Origin: an uncultured Prevotella sp.
GTDB taxonomy: Bacteria; Bacteroidota; Bacteroidia; Bacteroidales; Bacteroidaceae
NCBI GenBank assembly: GCA_944320235.1
Contig: CALUGQ010000011.1
Span: forward strand, 1-64,000
Direction of reading: 5' to 3'
Length of the DNA: 64,000 nt
Positions 47,862 through 57,408 of the stretch are shown here, one piece after another. Under the pieces are notes generated by a model. That model was not told where the DNA came from. It searched no databases and worked only from the letters and a program-made list of their open reading frames with translations. The translations under genes and the position numbers were made by a program. Numbering within the stretch: position 1 is the first letter of the stretch; the number at the start of each line of letters is the position of its first letter.

Positions 47862-48752
47862 ATGAGCAACACCGATTTTGCCCGCACGCTGACGCAGACT
47901 GTCGACGAACTGTCCGACCCGGCGTCGCTCAAGGGCCTGTTCCACCAGCACCGCGAGGGCAACCCGCTCCCATCGGGCAAGGTTCTCGAAGAGATAATCG
48001 ACCTGGCGCGCTCAATCATCTTCCCCGGCTACTTCGGCAAGTCGTCGGTCAATACGCGCACAATACGTTACCACATAGGCGTGAACATAGAGCGGCTGCA
48101 CAAGCTCCTGGCCGACCAGGTGATGGCCGGGCTGTGCTTCTCGTGCCCAAAGGCGGGCGAGCCGTGCACCGGGGCCTGCGCCGACAAGGCCCGCGACATA
48201 GCCACACAGCTCATAGCGCAGCTGCCGCAGATACGCAGCACCCTGGCCACCGACGTGGAGGCGGCCTACAACGGCGACCCGGCTGCCACGAGCTACGGCG
48301 AGATAATATCGTGCTACCCCGTGATAAAAGCCCTCGTCAACTACCGCATCGCCCACGGGCTGCACACGCTCGGGGTGCCGCTCATACCCCGCATAATCAC
48401 CGAGATGGCCCACTCCGAGACCGGCATCGACATACACCCGGCAGCACAGATAGGCCACCACTTCACCATCGACCACGGCACGGGCGTGGTAATCGGCGCT
48501 ACGTGCATCATAGGCAACAACGTCAAGCTCTACCAGGGCGTGACGCTCGGTGCCAAGAGCTTCCCGCTCGACGCCGACGGCAACCCCATCAAGGGCATAC
48601 CGCGCCACCCGATACTCGAAGACGACGTGGTGGTATACTCCAACGCCACCGTGCTGGGCCGCGTCACGATAGGCCGCGGCTGCGTGGTCGGGGCCAACAT
48701 ATGGGTGACGGAAAACATGGAACCTAACACCAAGAAATATAAAAAGGAATGA
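47862..48752 (+). CDS. cysE: Serine O-acetyltransferase
   Basis: A 296-residue enzyme that makes O-acetylserine for cysteine synthesis. The N-terminal helical domain (to about 185) is followed by a left-handed hexapeptide-repeat domain: EMAHSETGIDIHPAAQIG, HHFTIDHGTGVVIGATCIIGNNV, YQGVTLGAKSF, RHPILEDDVVVYSNATVLGR. The catalytic Asp-His pair is in TIDHGTGVVIG. Length fits the Bacteroidota EpsC-type. It is followed after 123 nt by a methyltransferase gene. Confidence 0.93.
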   Translation: MSNTDFARTLTQTVDELSDPASLKGLFHQHREGNPLPSGKVLEEIIDLARSIIFPGYFGKSSVNTRTIRYHIGVNIERLHKLLADQVMAGLCFSCPKAGEPCTGACADKARDIATQLIAQLPQIRSTLATDVEAAYNGDPAATSYGEIISCYPVIKALVNYRIAHGLHTLGVPLIPRIITEMAHSETGIDIHPAAQIGHHFTIDHGTGVVIGATCIIGNNVKLYQGVTLGAKSFPLDADGNPIKGIPRHPILEDDVVVYSNATVLGRVTIGRGCVVGANIWVTENMEPNTKKYKKE

Positions 48753-48875
48753 CTTCACGCCCGGGAACGACGGCGCAGCCCACGGCGGCTGCCCCAACAG
48801 GCAGCCAAGGCGCAGCCCGCTGGGAGGACGCAAGGCACGGCGCGCTCCCAGGCAAACATCCAAACAAGACAACAA

Positions 48876-50435
48876 ATGGAACAAGATTTTGAACTGATTG
48901 CCAAGACCTTCATGGGCCTGGAGCCCGTCTTGGCCAGGGAACTGACCGAACTCGGCGCAAATAACGTGCAGATAGGGCGGCGCATGGTGTCGTTCACAGG
49001 CAACAAGGAACTCATGTACCGAGCCAATTTCCAACTGCACACGGCCATAAGGGTGCTCAAGCCGATACGCCACTTCAAGGCATCCACGGCCGACGAGGTG
49101 TACGACGAGGTGAAGAAAATAGACTGGTCGCAGTACCTCACGCTCGAACAGACATTCTCGGTCGACTCGGTAGTGTTCTCCGAAGAGTTCCGCCACTCCA
49201 AGTTTGTGTCCTATAAAGTAAAGGATGCCATAGTTGACCAGTTCCGCGAAAAGACCGGCAAGCGCCCCAACATCAGCGTGGCCAACCCCGACATACGCCT
49301 CAACATGCACGTGGCCGAAGACCGCTGCACGCTGTCGCTCGACTCAAGCGGAGAGAGCCTGCACCGCCGAGGCTACCGCCAGGAGAACGTTGAGGCACCG
49401 CTCAACGAGGTGCTGGCCGCCGGGATGATACTCATGACGGGCTGGCGAGGCGAGACCGACTTCATCGACCCCATGTGCGGCTCCGGCACACTGCTCATCG
49501 AGGCTGCCCTCATAGCCCGCAACATGGCCCCGGGGGTGTTCCGCAAGGAGTACGCATTCGAGAAATGGGCCGACTTCGACAAGGACCTGTTCGATGAAAT
49601 ATACAACGACGACTCGCAGGAACGCGAGTTCAAGCACCACATCTACGGCTACGACGCAGACATCAAGGCCGTGAACACGGCACGCATGAACGTGAAGGCC
49701 GCCGGCTTCACGGCCGACATAACCGTCGAGGAGGCCGACTTCAAGGACTTCACCCAGCCAAAGGAGAAGAGCATAATGGTCACCAACCCGCCATACGGCG
49801 AGCGCATCTCAACGCCCGACCTGCTCGGTACCTACAAGATGATAGGCGAACGGCTCAAGCACCAGTTCGTGGGCAACGACGCATGGATACTGAGCTACCG
49901 CGAGGAATGCTTCGAACAGATAGGCCTTCGCCCCTCAATAAAGATACCGCTCTTCAACGGTTCGCTCGAATGCGAGTTCAGGAAGTACCAGACTTTCGAG
50001 GGCGGCATGAGGGATTTCCGCACGGAAGGCGGGGCAGTGCAGACCGACGACGAGCGCCGCCAGATGGCCGAGAAGGGCCGCTTCAAGAAAAACCGCGAGT
50101 TCAAGCGCAGGCTCGACGAGGCCGAAGAGAACGAGGAGGGCGACATCCGCTCCTTCAAGTTCCACCACATCGACTTCGACCGCTTCGAGAAACGCGACCG
50201 AAGGGATGACCGACGCGACGACCGCAGGGGGCGCGACGGCTGGAAAGGCGACAGGCGCGACGACAGGCGCAGCTACGACCGCGGCGAACGCAACCGCGAC
50301 CGGGGCGGATGGGGGCGCGATGACCGTGGCAGCCGCGGACGCGACGGCTGGCGCGACGGGCGTGGCAGCGGCGGATATGAGCGCGGCGGACGCAACTTCA
50401 ACAACAGGAACAAGCGCTATGACAACGACAGGTAA
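48876..50435 (+). CDS. THUMP-domain RNA methyltransferase with an Arg/Gly/Asp-rich tail
   Basis: A 519-residue class I SAM-dependent RNA methyltransferase like the N-terminal half of RlmL (23S rRNA m2G). Residues 1-60 and the THUMP domain (to about 160) bind RNA; the catalytic part has DFIDPMCGSGTLLIEAAL for SAM and VTNPPYGERIS (about 303) for the target base. From about 445 to the end the sequence is low-complexity, almost entirely Arg, Asp, Gly and Asn (RRDDRRDDRRGRDGW), resembling RGG RNA-binding tails. The gene overlaps the next by 17 nt. Confidence 0.9.
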   Translation: MEQDFELIAKTFMGLEPVLARELTELGANNVQIGRRMVSFTGNKELMYRANFQLHTAIRVLKPIRHFKASTADEVYDEVKKIDWSQYLTLEQTFSVDSVVFSEEFRHSKFVSYKVKDAIVDQFREKTGKRPNISVANPDIRLNMHVAEDRCTLSLDSSGESLHRRGYRQENVEAPLNEVLAAGMILMTGWRGETDFIDPMCGSGTLLIEAALIARNMAPGVFRKEYAFEKWADFDKDLFDEIYNDDSQEREFKHHIYGYDADIKAVNTARMNVKAAGFTADITVEEADFKDFTQPKEKSIMVTNPPYGERISTPDLLGTYKMIGERLKHQFVGNDAWILSYREECFEQIGLRPSIKIPLFNGSLECEFRKYQTFEGGMRDFRTEGGAVQTDDERRQMAEKGRFKKNREFKRRLDEAEENEEGDIRSFKFHHIDFDRFEKRDRRDDRRDDRRGRDGWKGDRRDDRRSYDRGERNRDRGGWGRDDRGSRGRDGWRDGRGSGGYERGGRNFNNRNKRYDNDR

Positions 50436-52602
50436 GCCGGCACGGCGCGCACTTGCGCTGGCACTGACCATCATCATGACCCTACCCATGGCGGCACAGC
50501 TAAAGCAATTCACGCTCGAAGACCTCAACTTCGGCGGCACCAACTACCATAACATGAGGCCAAAGAACCTCTACCTGGCGTGGTGGGGCGACAGGCTGAT
50601 GTACCAGGACGCCGAAGAGTGGGGGCTGGCAGACATGGAAAGCGGCGGGAAAACGCCCGTGGCAACCATCGACGAAGTGAACAAAGCCCTCGGAGACGAG
50701 GAAATACACTCGGCGATGAACGCCACCTTCCCCTACCCAGGAGAGCCCCTGGTGCTGCTTGAGGGCAGCAAGCGGCGCGTGCTCTACAACTGGGAGGAAA
50801 GGCGCGTGGCGTGGTCGCAGCCCTGCCAGGGCGAGCAATACAGCGACTGGGCGGCCCCCTCGCGCGCCGTGGCCTTTGTAAAGGACAACCAGCTCTGCGT
50901 GACCGACGCCGCCGGGCATACCAGGCGGCTGACAACCGACGGCAGCCGCGAGATTGTTTACGGACAGGCCGTGCACCGCAACGAGTTCGGCATAGTGAAG
51001 GGAACGTTCTGGAGCCCCGACGGGATGAAGCTCGCCTTCTACCGCATGGACCAAAGCATGGTTACCGACTACCCGCAAGTGAACACCTTCAAGCGCGTGG
51101 CCGAGCTTGAGCCCGACAAGTACCCTATGGCCGGAGTGGCGAGCCGCATGCGCACCGTGGGCGTATACGACCTGCAGAGTGGCAAGACCCTGTACCTCGA
51201 CGCGGGCGACCCTACCGACCGCTACTTCTCGAACGTGGCGTGGAGCCCCGACTCCAAGACCGTATACATGATAGAGCTGAACCGCGACCAGACCGACTTC
51301 TGGCTGCGCTCTTACGACGCTGCCACGGGCAAGCTGACGGCCACGCTCTACCATGAGCACAACGCGAAGTACGTACACCCCGTGACCCCGATAGCGTTCC
51401 TGCCCTGGGACGACGGCAAGTTCCTGCTGCAGAGCGAGCGCGACGGCTACAACCACCTATACCTCTTCGACACCACGGGCCGCTGCCTGCGCCAGCTCAC
51501 GAGCGGACGGTGGGTGGTGCTCGACCTCATAGGCTTCAACCGCAAGGCGAAGTCGGCCATAATCCTGAGCAACGAGGCCTCGCCCATACAGAACAACCTC
51601 TACTCCGTGAGCCTGAAGACGGGCCGCCGCACACCGATAGACAACGGGCGCGGCCTGCACGCGCGCTACTTCATGCGCGGCGAGGCGTCGGCAATGCTCT
51701 CAGAGTCTGGCAGCCTGCTCTTCGACCACTACACTGAGCCTGACGTGCCGCGCAACGTCTGCGTAACGAACACGGCCACAGGGCGCAGCGCCGAGATATT
51801 CAGCGCGCCCGACCCGTGGGCGGGCTACGCCGTGCCGGAGTACTCCTGCGGCACCATCAAGGCCGCCGACGACTCGACAGACCTATACTTCCGCATGGTA
51901 AAGCCCATAGGCTTCGACCCCGCGAAGAAGTATCCCACCATAGTATATGTGTACGGCGGACCGGGTGTGCGCAACGTCGAGGCGGGCTGGCACTACCAGA
52001 GCCGCTCGTGGGAGACGTACATGGCGCAGAAGGGATACCTGCTCTTCATACTCGACAACCGCGGCTCCAGCGACCGCGGGCGCGAGTTCGAGCAGGCCAC
52101 GTTCCGCCACCTGGGCCAGCGCGAAATGGAAGACCAGATGCGAGGGGTGGCCTACCTGAAGTCGCTCGCCTACGTTGACACCACCCGCATGGGCATACAC
52201 GGATGGAGCTACGGCGGCTTCATGACCACGTCGCTCATGACCACATACCCCGACGTGTTCAAGGTGGGCGTGGCCGGAGGCCCGGTGATAGACTGGAAGT
52301 GGTATGAGGTGATGTACGGCGAGCGCTACATGGACACGCCCGAGGCCAACCCCGAAGGCTACGCAGAGACAAGCCTGCTCGCAAAGGCAAAGAACCTGAA
52401 GGGCAAGCTCCAGATAATCATCGGCATGAACGACCCCACCGTGGTGCCGCAGCACGCACTGCAGTTCCTCGATGCCTGCATAGAGGCCGGCACGCAGCCC
52501 GACTTCTTCGTCTACCCAGGCGAGGGCCACAACATGGCGGGCCACAAGAGCGTACACCTGCACGAGCGAATAACGCAATATTTTGAGGACTACTTGAAGT
52601 AA
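50419..52602 (+). CDS. S9 family dipeptidyl peptidase (DPP-IV-like)
   Basis: A 727-residue secreted peptidase: signal peptide ending MAAQ (about 26), an N-terminal beta-propeller of the DPP-IV type, and a C-terminal alpha/beta-hydrolase. Catalytic residues: Ser597 in HGWSYGGFM, Asp672 in GMNDPTVVP, His704 in GEGHNM. It would remove N-terminal dipeptides from peptides in the periplasm. The frame opens at 50206 inside the methyltransferase tail, but the ATG at 50419 starts the signal peptide, so I chose it. Confidence 0.93.
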   Translation: MTTTGKPARRALALALTIIMTLPMAAQLKQFTLEDLNFGGTNYHNMRPKNLYLAWWGDRLMYQDAEEWGLADMESGGKTPVATIDEVNKALGDEEIHSAMNATFPYPGEPLVLLEGSKRRVLYNWEERRVAWSQPCQGEQYSDWAAPSRAVAFVKDNQLCVTDAAGHTRRLTTDGSREIVYGQAVHRNEFGIVKGTFWSPDGMKLAFYRMDQSMVTDYPQVNTFKRVAELEPDKYPMAGVASRMRTVGVYDLQSGKTLYLDAGDPTDRYFSNVAWSPDSKTVYMIELNRDQTDFWLRSYDAATGKLTATLYHEHNAKYVHPVTPIAFLPWDDGKFLLQSERDGYNHLYLFDTTGRCLRQLTSGRWVVLDLIGFNRKAKSAIILSNEASPIQNNLYSVSLKTGRRTPIDNGRGLHARYFMRGEASAMLSESGSLLFDHYTEPDVPRNVCVTNTATGRSAEIFSAPDPWAGYAVPEYSCGTIKAADDSTDLYFRMVKPIGFDPAKKYPTIVYVYGGPGVRNVEAGWHYQSRSWETYMAQKGYLLFILDNRGSSDRGREFEQATFRHLGQREMEDQMRGVAYLKSLAYVDTTRMGIHGWSYGGFMTTSLMTTYPDVFKVGVAGGPVIDWKWYEVMYGERYMDTPEANPEGYAETSLLAKAKNLKGKLQIIIGMNDPTVVPQHALQFLDACIEAGTQPDFFVYPGEGHNMAGHKSVHLHERITQYFEDYLK

Positions 52603-52640
52603 AGTCAACATACTCTGCGCCACGGCGGCGCACTACGCCC

Positions 52641-52682
52641 AACACGGTTGAGGCCGGCCTGCAGGCCGGCCTCAACCGTGTT
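52641..52682 (+). terminator. Perfect 19-bp hairpin after the S9 peptidase gene
   Basis: AACACGGTTGAGGCCGGCC pairs exactly with GGCCGGCCTCAACCGTGTT around TGCA, 38 nt past the stop, followed by TCATG. Same style as the gltD hairpin. Confidence 0.7.
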
Positions 52683-52765
52683 TCATGCCCAAAGGCAAGC
52701 CCCAGCGCAACGGCATCACCCTCATTGCAGCACGCACCAGCCAGCAAGCTGCTTGCAGGCTTACG

Positions 52766-52961
52766 GTAACAAAACACGACAAAACCGACATCGGCAAGCC
52801 ATCCGAACCGTTTTCCGCCGCAAAACGGCCTGCGGCAGGGCGCGAAACCGCCCGTTCCGAAAGCCAGGACGGCCCGTTTTTGAACGCAAATCAGCACACC
52901 ATGCAAACCGCTATGCGCCAGCGGGTTATGACAAAAGCCCGGCATGGTAAAGAGTTTTTAC
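52766..52961. repeat. Dispersed intergenic element, copy H
   Basis: Left box GTAACAAAACACGAC (52766-52780, left half good); right box GTAAAGAGTTTTTAC (52947-52961, both halves exact); 196 nt overall. Units at about 52809-52885 with cores GCAAAACGGCCTG, GAAACCGCCCGTT and GGACGGCCCGTTTTT. It sits in the 52603-53169 gap between the peptidase terminator and the purD promoter. Confidence 0.65.
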
Positions 52962-53111
52962 ACTTTCTCCATGCCTAAGCACCATGGGCAACAGGTCAAG
53001 CAAGGCCAACAGCCCCCGCAAAAGCCACATTCCCGCCGCCAGGCCCTGCCGACAAATGCTCCGGCGCAACCGCGCCAATTCGCCATGCAGCCCACTTTCC
53101 GCGCCAAAGTC

Positions 53112-53142
53112 TTGCATATTTGAGCGCAAAACGCTAACTTTG
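53112..53142 (+). promoter_or_regulatory. Promoter of purD
   Basis: TTG (53112-53114), 20 nt, TAACTTTG (53135-53142); predicted leader about 20 nt. No purine riboswitch-like structure is seen. Confidence 0.75.
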
Positions 53143-53169
53143 CAGGAACAAAGACAAAAAAGCAACGAC

Positions 53170-54438
53170 ATGAAGATATTACTCTTAGGAAGCGGCGGGC
53201 GCGAGCACGCCCTCGCATGGAAGATAGCCCAAAGCCCGAAGGTGGAGAAACTGTATATCGCACCGGGCAACGCCGGCACGACAGACTGCGGCGAGAACGT
53301 AGCGATAGGCGTCAACGAGTTTGACAAGCTGAAAGACTTCGCCGTGGCGAATGGCATAGACATGGTGGTGGTAGGCCCCGAAGACCCGCTCGTAAAAGGC
53401 ATATACGACGACTTCAAGGCCGACCCCCGCACGGCGGCAATCCCCGTGATAGGCCCCTCGAAGGTCGGGGCTGTGCTCGAAGGCTCCAAGGATTTCGCCA
53501 AGGCTTTCATGCAGCGGCACAACATACCGACCGCCCGCTACCGCACGTTCGACGGCACCTCGCTCGACGAGGGGCTGACTTTCCTTGAGACACTCAACGC
53601 CCCCTACGTGCTGAAAGCCGACGGCCTGTGCGCCGGGAAAGGCGTGCTCATACTCCCCACGCTCGAAGAGGCCAAGCGCGAGCTGCGCGAAATGCTCGGC
53701 GGTATGTTCGGCGTGGCCTCGGCCCGAGTGGTGATTGAAGAGTTCCTGAGCGGCATAGAGTGCTCCGTGTTCGTGCTGACCGACGGCAAGCACTACAAGA
53801 TTCTGCCCGAAGCCAAGGACTACAAGCGCATAGGCGAGGGCGACACCGGCCTCAACACTGGCGGCATGGGCAGCGTATCGCCCGTGCCGTTCGCCACGAA
53901 GGAATGGATGCAAAAGGTTGAGGACCGCATAATACGCCCCACCGTCAACGGCCTGGCCGAGGAAGGGATAGACTACAAGGGCTTCATCTTCTTCGGGCTG
54001 ATCAACGTAGGCGGCGAGCCCATGGTCATAGAATACAACTGCCGCATGGGCGACCCGGAGACCGAGACCGTCATGCTGCGCCTGAAGAGCGACATAGTAG
54101 ACCTGTTTGAGGGCGTGGCCGCAGGCGACCTTGACCGCCGCAGCATCGAGTACGACGAGCGCGCGGCAGTATGCGTGATGATGGTCAGCGGCGGCTACCC
54201 GCAGCACTACGAGAAAGGCTTCGCCATAACTGGCATCGGCGACGTGGAGGGCAGCACTGTCTTCCACGCCGGCACGGCCCTGAAAGACGGCCAGGTGGTA
54301 ACAGCCGGAGGGCGCGTGATAGCCGTAAGCTCATACGGGAAGGACAAGGACGAGGCCCTCGGCAAGTCGTTCACCGAGGCAGGGAAGATTCATTTCGAGG
54401 GCAAGTACTTCCGCCGCGACATCGGCAAAGACCTCTGA
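53170..54438 (+). CDS. purD: Phosphoribosylamine-glycine ligase
   Basis: A 422-residue ATP-grasp enzyme, step two of purine synthesis. It has the N-terminal [43 protein letters not shown] in the ATP-grasp core, and the metal site [12 protein letters not shown]. The frame opens at 52984, but the start must be 53170: the upstream stretch is non-coding and the promoter lies inside it. Confidence 0.97.
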   Translation: MKILLLGSGGREHALAWKIAQSPKVEKLYIAPGNAGTTDCGENVAIGVNEFDKLKDFAVANGIDMVVVGPEDPLVKGIYDDFKADPRTAAIPVIGPSKVGAVLEGSKDFAKAFMQRHNIPTARYRTFDGTSLDEGLTFLETLNAPYVLKADGLCAGKGVLILPTLEEAKRELREMLGGMFGVASARVVIEEFLSGIECSVFVLTDGKHYKILPEAKDYKRIGEGDTGLNTGGMGSVSPVPFATKEWMQKVEDRIIRPTVNGLAEEGIDYKGFIFFGLINVGGEPMVIEYNCRMGDPETETVMLRLKSDIVDLFEGVAAGDLDRRSIEYDERAAVCVMMVSGGYPQHYEKGFAITGIGDVEGSTVFHAGTALKDGQVVTAGGRVIAVSSYGKDKDEALGKSFTEAGKIHFEGKYFRRDIGKDL

Positions 54439-54478
54439 AAGCTATAAGAATCGGGAGTTTTGAATGAAGACACAACAG

Positions 54479-54517
54479 GTGGCAGGCGGCAGTACCAACC
54501 ATACTGCCACCTGCCAC
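54479..54517 (+). terminator. Hairpin after purD
   Basis: GTGGCAGGCGGCAGTA pairs with TACTGCCACCTGCCAC with one mismatch. No T-run; the next gene starts 13 nt later, so it may be a processing or attenuation site. Confidence 0.45.
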
Positions 54518-54530
54518 TGCCTGCATCGCG

Positions 54531-55454
54531 ATGAAACGTCTCCAGAACATAGCATCTGAAAGCCGCCTGACCCTGCCCCTGCTGGCCGTCTATGCCGCCC
54601 TGGCGTGGGTCGCTGGAGGGCTCGCGGCAGGCGGACTGTGGGTGCAGTTCGCCTGCTTCGCCGCGTCGACCTACCTGATGGTGGAGCTTAACAACGCCAA
54701 TGCGCTCATCCGGGTGTACAGCCGCATGGTGTCGGGGGCCTTCCTCGTGCTGTCATGCGCAGCCCCGTTCCTTTTCGCATCGACCGGTGGCAACGCCGCC
54801 GAGCTGTTTGCCATAGCCTCATTGGCGGCGCTCTTCCGCTCCTACCAGGACAAGGAAGCCGCCGGGAGGGTGTTCACCGCCTTCCTCTGCCTTGGCACAG
54901 GCAGCCTGTTCTGCGTCCACCTGCTCTACTACGTGCCTGTAGCCTGGCTGCTAATGGCGGCGTTTCTCCGGTCAATGAGCATCAGGACACTGTCTGCCTC
55001 GGTGCTCGGCACCGCCCTGCCCTACTGGTTTGCAACGGCCATAATGGCCTACATGGGCAAGCTTGGAGCACTGGCCGGGCACCTGGCACAGCTGGCAGAC
55101 ACAAGCCACGCGGGCGACTTCAGCCACCTGTCTGCCCCGGAATGGTCGGCCACCGCGCTCATAGCGACGGCAGCCGCGACCGGCATCGTGCATTACCGGC
55201 GGCAATGCCTGGGCGACAAGATACGCACACGGATGCTCTACCACTGCTTCATCACGACTTTCATCGCCTCGGCCGCGCTCCTGGCCGCGCTCCCGCGCCA
55301 CTACGACCTGGCCATGCGCATGATGACAATCAGCACAAGCCCGCTCATAGCCCACTTCATTGCACTGACCAACACCAAGGTGACCAACATCGCCTTCCAC
55401 GCATTCTTGGCCGCCGCACTGGCCGTAACAGCTTTCAACTTATGGATGCACTGA
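54531..55454 (+). CDS. Conserved membrane protein of unknown function
   Basis: A 307-residue protein with about eight hydrophobic helices spread along its length and short charged loops (FRSYQDKEAAGRVF, YRRQCLGDKIRTRM). I recognise the general type as a Bacteroidales membrane protein often near purD or zinc-transport genes, but no function. It overlaps the next gene by 13 nt. Confidence 0.7.
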   Translation: MKRLQNIASESRLTLPLLAVYAALAWVAGGLAAGGLWVQFACFAASTYLMVELNNANALIRVYSRMVSGAFLVLSCAAPFLFASTGGNAAELFAIASLAALFRSYQDKEAAGRVFTAFLCLGTGSLFCVHLLYYVPVAWLLMAAFLRSMSIRTLSASVLGTALPYWFATAIMAYMGKLGALAGHLAQLADTSHAGDFSHLSAPEWSATALIATAAATGIVHYRRQCLGDKIRTRMLYHCFITTFIASAALLAALPRHYDLAMRMMTISTSPLIAHFIALTNTKVTNIAFHAFLAAALAVTAFNLWMH

Positions 55455-55894
55455 ACGAAATACTCATCAACTACGGTTACGTAGGCATACTCATCGCGTC
55501 ATTCCTCGCCGCGAGCATACTGCCGTTCAGCAGCGAGGTGGTGATGGTAGGGCTGCTCGCGGCCGGGCTCGACCCCGCCTACCTGATAGCATACGGCACC
55601 GCAGGCAACGTGGCGGGCAGCATGCTCAACTACGGCATAGGCCGCCTTGGCAAGCCGGAATGGATAGAACGCTTCCTGCGGGTGAAGAAGAGCGACCTCG
55701 AACGGGCCGAACGCTTCATGGCCGGGCGCGGGGCATGGATGGGCTTCTTCGCGTTCCTGCCGGTGATAGGCGATGCCATCACGGTCATGCTGGGCCTGCT
55801 CAGGGCCAACGTCGGGCTGACCCTGCTCTCGGTGACAATCGGCAAGCTGGCCCGCTACGCCGCCTTGATGTATGGTGCCGACCTGTTCATATAA
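55442..55894 (+). CDS. YqaA/DedA-family membrane protein
   Basis: A 150-residue VTT/SNARE-associated (DedA-like) protein: FLAASILPFSSEVVMVGLLAAGLDP, GNVAGSMLNYGIGRLGKPEW, then the FMAGRGAWMGFFAFLPVIGDAITVMLGLLRANVG block that carries the conserved Arg/Gly and Pro region. Length is normal for YqaA. Members of the wider family move lipids across membranes. The start overlaps the previous gene. Confidence 0.85.
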   Translation: MDALNEILINYGYVGILIASFLAASILPFSSEVVMVGLLAAGLDPAYLIAYGTAGNVAGSMLNYGIGRLGKPEWIERFLRVKKSDLERAERFMAGRGAWMGFFAFLPVIGDAITVMLGLLRANVGLTLLSVTIGKLARYAALMYGADLFI

Positions 55895-55905
55895 ACCAAA
55901 GCCAC

Positions 55906-56739
55906 ATGAAAAGACTCGCATACCTGCTCATCATCACCGCCACGCTCATGGCCTGCGAGGCCGGCGGAGGGGGAAAGCCTACGATAGCCGTCACTATCGA
56001 GCCGCTGAGATATTTCGCCGAGAAGATAGGAGGCGACCGCTTCGACGTGGTGACCATGGTCCCCGGGGGCGCAAGCCCCGAGACCTACGAGCCTACGGCT
56101 CAGCAGATGGCCGCGCTGTCGGAAAGCTGCCTGTACATAGAGGCGGGCAACTTGGGCTTCGAGCGCACATGGATGAAGCGGCTCGGGGCCAACGCCAGCC
56201 ACCTGATTGTGGTCAACTCGTCGGAGGGCATAGCCCCCGTGGCCGCTACCGACGGCAACGCCGGCGACCCGCACACGTGGACATCGCCGGCCAACGCGCT
56301 GCACATAGCCCGCAACATCTGCCGCGCCCTGACGCGCATCGACGCCAAAGACTCGGCATACTTCAACGCAAACCTCGACTCGCTCACGCAACGCATCACC
56401 GAGCTCGACGCCAAAATAAGCGCCAGGCTGGCCGATGCGCCGAGCCGCACGTTCATAATCTACCACCCCGCGCTGACCCACTTCGCCCGCGACTACGGCC
56501 TTGAGCAGCTGGCCATCGAGGAAAACGGGCGCGAGCCCTCGGCAGCATCGCTGGCCAGACTCATAGCGACAGCAAGGCAACGGGGCGCAAGACTGCTGTT
56601 CGTGCAGCGCGAATTCGCCAACAGGAACACCGCCACCGTGGCCGGGGAGACGGGCGCAAGGACCGTGGAGATAAACCCTCTGAGCTACGAATGGGAAACG
56701 GAAATGATGAAGATAACCGACGCGCTATGCACGAAATGA
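55906..56739 (+). CDS. Zinc/metal ABC transporter substrate-binding lipoprotein (ZnuA-like)
   Basis: A 277-residue lipoprotein (LMAC, Cys17) of the cluster A-I metal-binding family. Visible features: VTIEPLRYFAEKIGGDRFDVVTMVPGGASPETYEPTAQQ, metal ligand candidates in GDPHTWTSP and YHPALTHFARDYG, and an acidic residue in the C-terminal lobe. The usual histidine near residue 60 (SPHxYEPT) is replaced by Glu (SPETYEPT). It is followed by an ABC ATPase gene but no permease. Confidence 0.85.
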   Translation: MKRLAYLLIITATLMACEAGGGGKPTIAVTIEPLRYFAEKIGGDRFDVVTMVPGGASPETYEPTAQQMAALSESCLYIEAGNLGFERTWMKRLGANASHLIVVNSSEGIAPVAATDGNAGDPHTWTSPANALHIARNICRALTRIDAKDSAYFNANLDSLTQRITELDAKISARLADAPSRTFIIYHPALTHFARDYGLEQLAIEENGREPSAASLARLIATARQRGARLLFVQREFANRNTATVAGETGARTVEINPLSYEWETEMMKITDALCTK

Positions 56740-57362
56740 TACGCCTCAGCGACGTGACGGCAGGCTACGAGGGCCGCCCGCAGATAAACGGCGTCACGCT
56801 GAGCATAGGCGAACGCGACTTCATAGGCATCACCGGCCCAAACGGCGGGGGCAAGACCACGCTGCTGCGCGTCATCCTCGGACTGCTGCGCCCCATGGGC
56901 GGCACGGTGGAATACTTCCGCGGGGGATGCCGCGTGAGCCGCCTGCGCACCGGCTACCTGCCACAGCAGAACGCCATCGACCGCGACTTCCCCATCACAG
57001 TGTACGACACCGTGCTCTCGGGCCTGTGCTCCATGAAGCCGCTGTGGGGCAACTTCAACGCCAGGCACCGCGCCATGGCGGACGAAGCAATGCGCTTCAC
57101 CGGCACCGAAGAGCTGGCCCGGCGGCCCATCAAGGCACTAAGCGGAGGGCAGCTGCAGCGCGTGCTCATGGCAAGGGCCATCGCAGCGCGCCCGGAGGTG
57201 CTCGTGCTCGACGAGCCTGACACATACATCGACGCGCAGTTCAAGGAACAGATGCACGCATTGGTGGCCCGCGCCAACCGCCGCTGCGCAGTAATCATGG
57301 TGAGCCACGACCGCGACTACATCGCCGCTGCCGCCACGCAGGTGGTAGAGATGAACCGATGA
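56736..57362 (+). CDS. Metal ABC transporter ATP-binding protein (ZnuC-like)
   Basis: A 208-residue ABC ATPase: Walker A GPNGGGKTT, Q-loop YLPQQNAID, signature ALSGGQLQRV, Walker B VLVLDEPDTYID, switch His in VSHDRDY. The sequence is closest to the ZnuC/MntB type. I chose ATG 56736, which overlaps the ZnuA stop as ATGA; 56727 is an equally possible in-frame ATG. No ZnuB-type permease follows before the next unrelated gene at 57834. Confidence 0.88.
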   Translation: MIRLSDVTAGYEGRPQINGVTLSIGERDFIGITGPNGGGKTTLLRVILGLLRPMGGTVEYFRGGCRVSRLRTGYLPQQNAIDRDFPITVYDTVLSGLCSMKPLWGNFNARHRAMADEAMRFTGTEELARRPIKALSGGQLQRVLMARAIAARPEVLVLDEPDTYIDAQFKEQMHALVARANRRCAVIMVSHDRDYIAAAATQVVEMNR

Positions 57363-57408
57363 CACAAGCCACGGCTGCCTTGCGGCAATCGCCGAGGTGC
57401 GGCCTTTT

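Noticed and set aside
48753-48875. A further copy of the dispersed element between cysE and the methyltransferase gene
   Set aside because: The gap is GC-rich, but neither the AAAACGGCC unit core nor a GTAAA-N5-TTTAC box is present.
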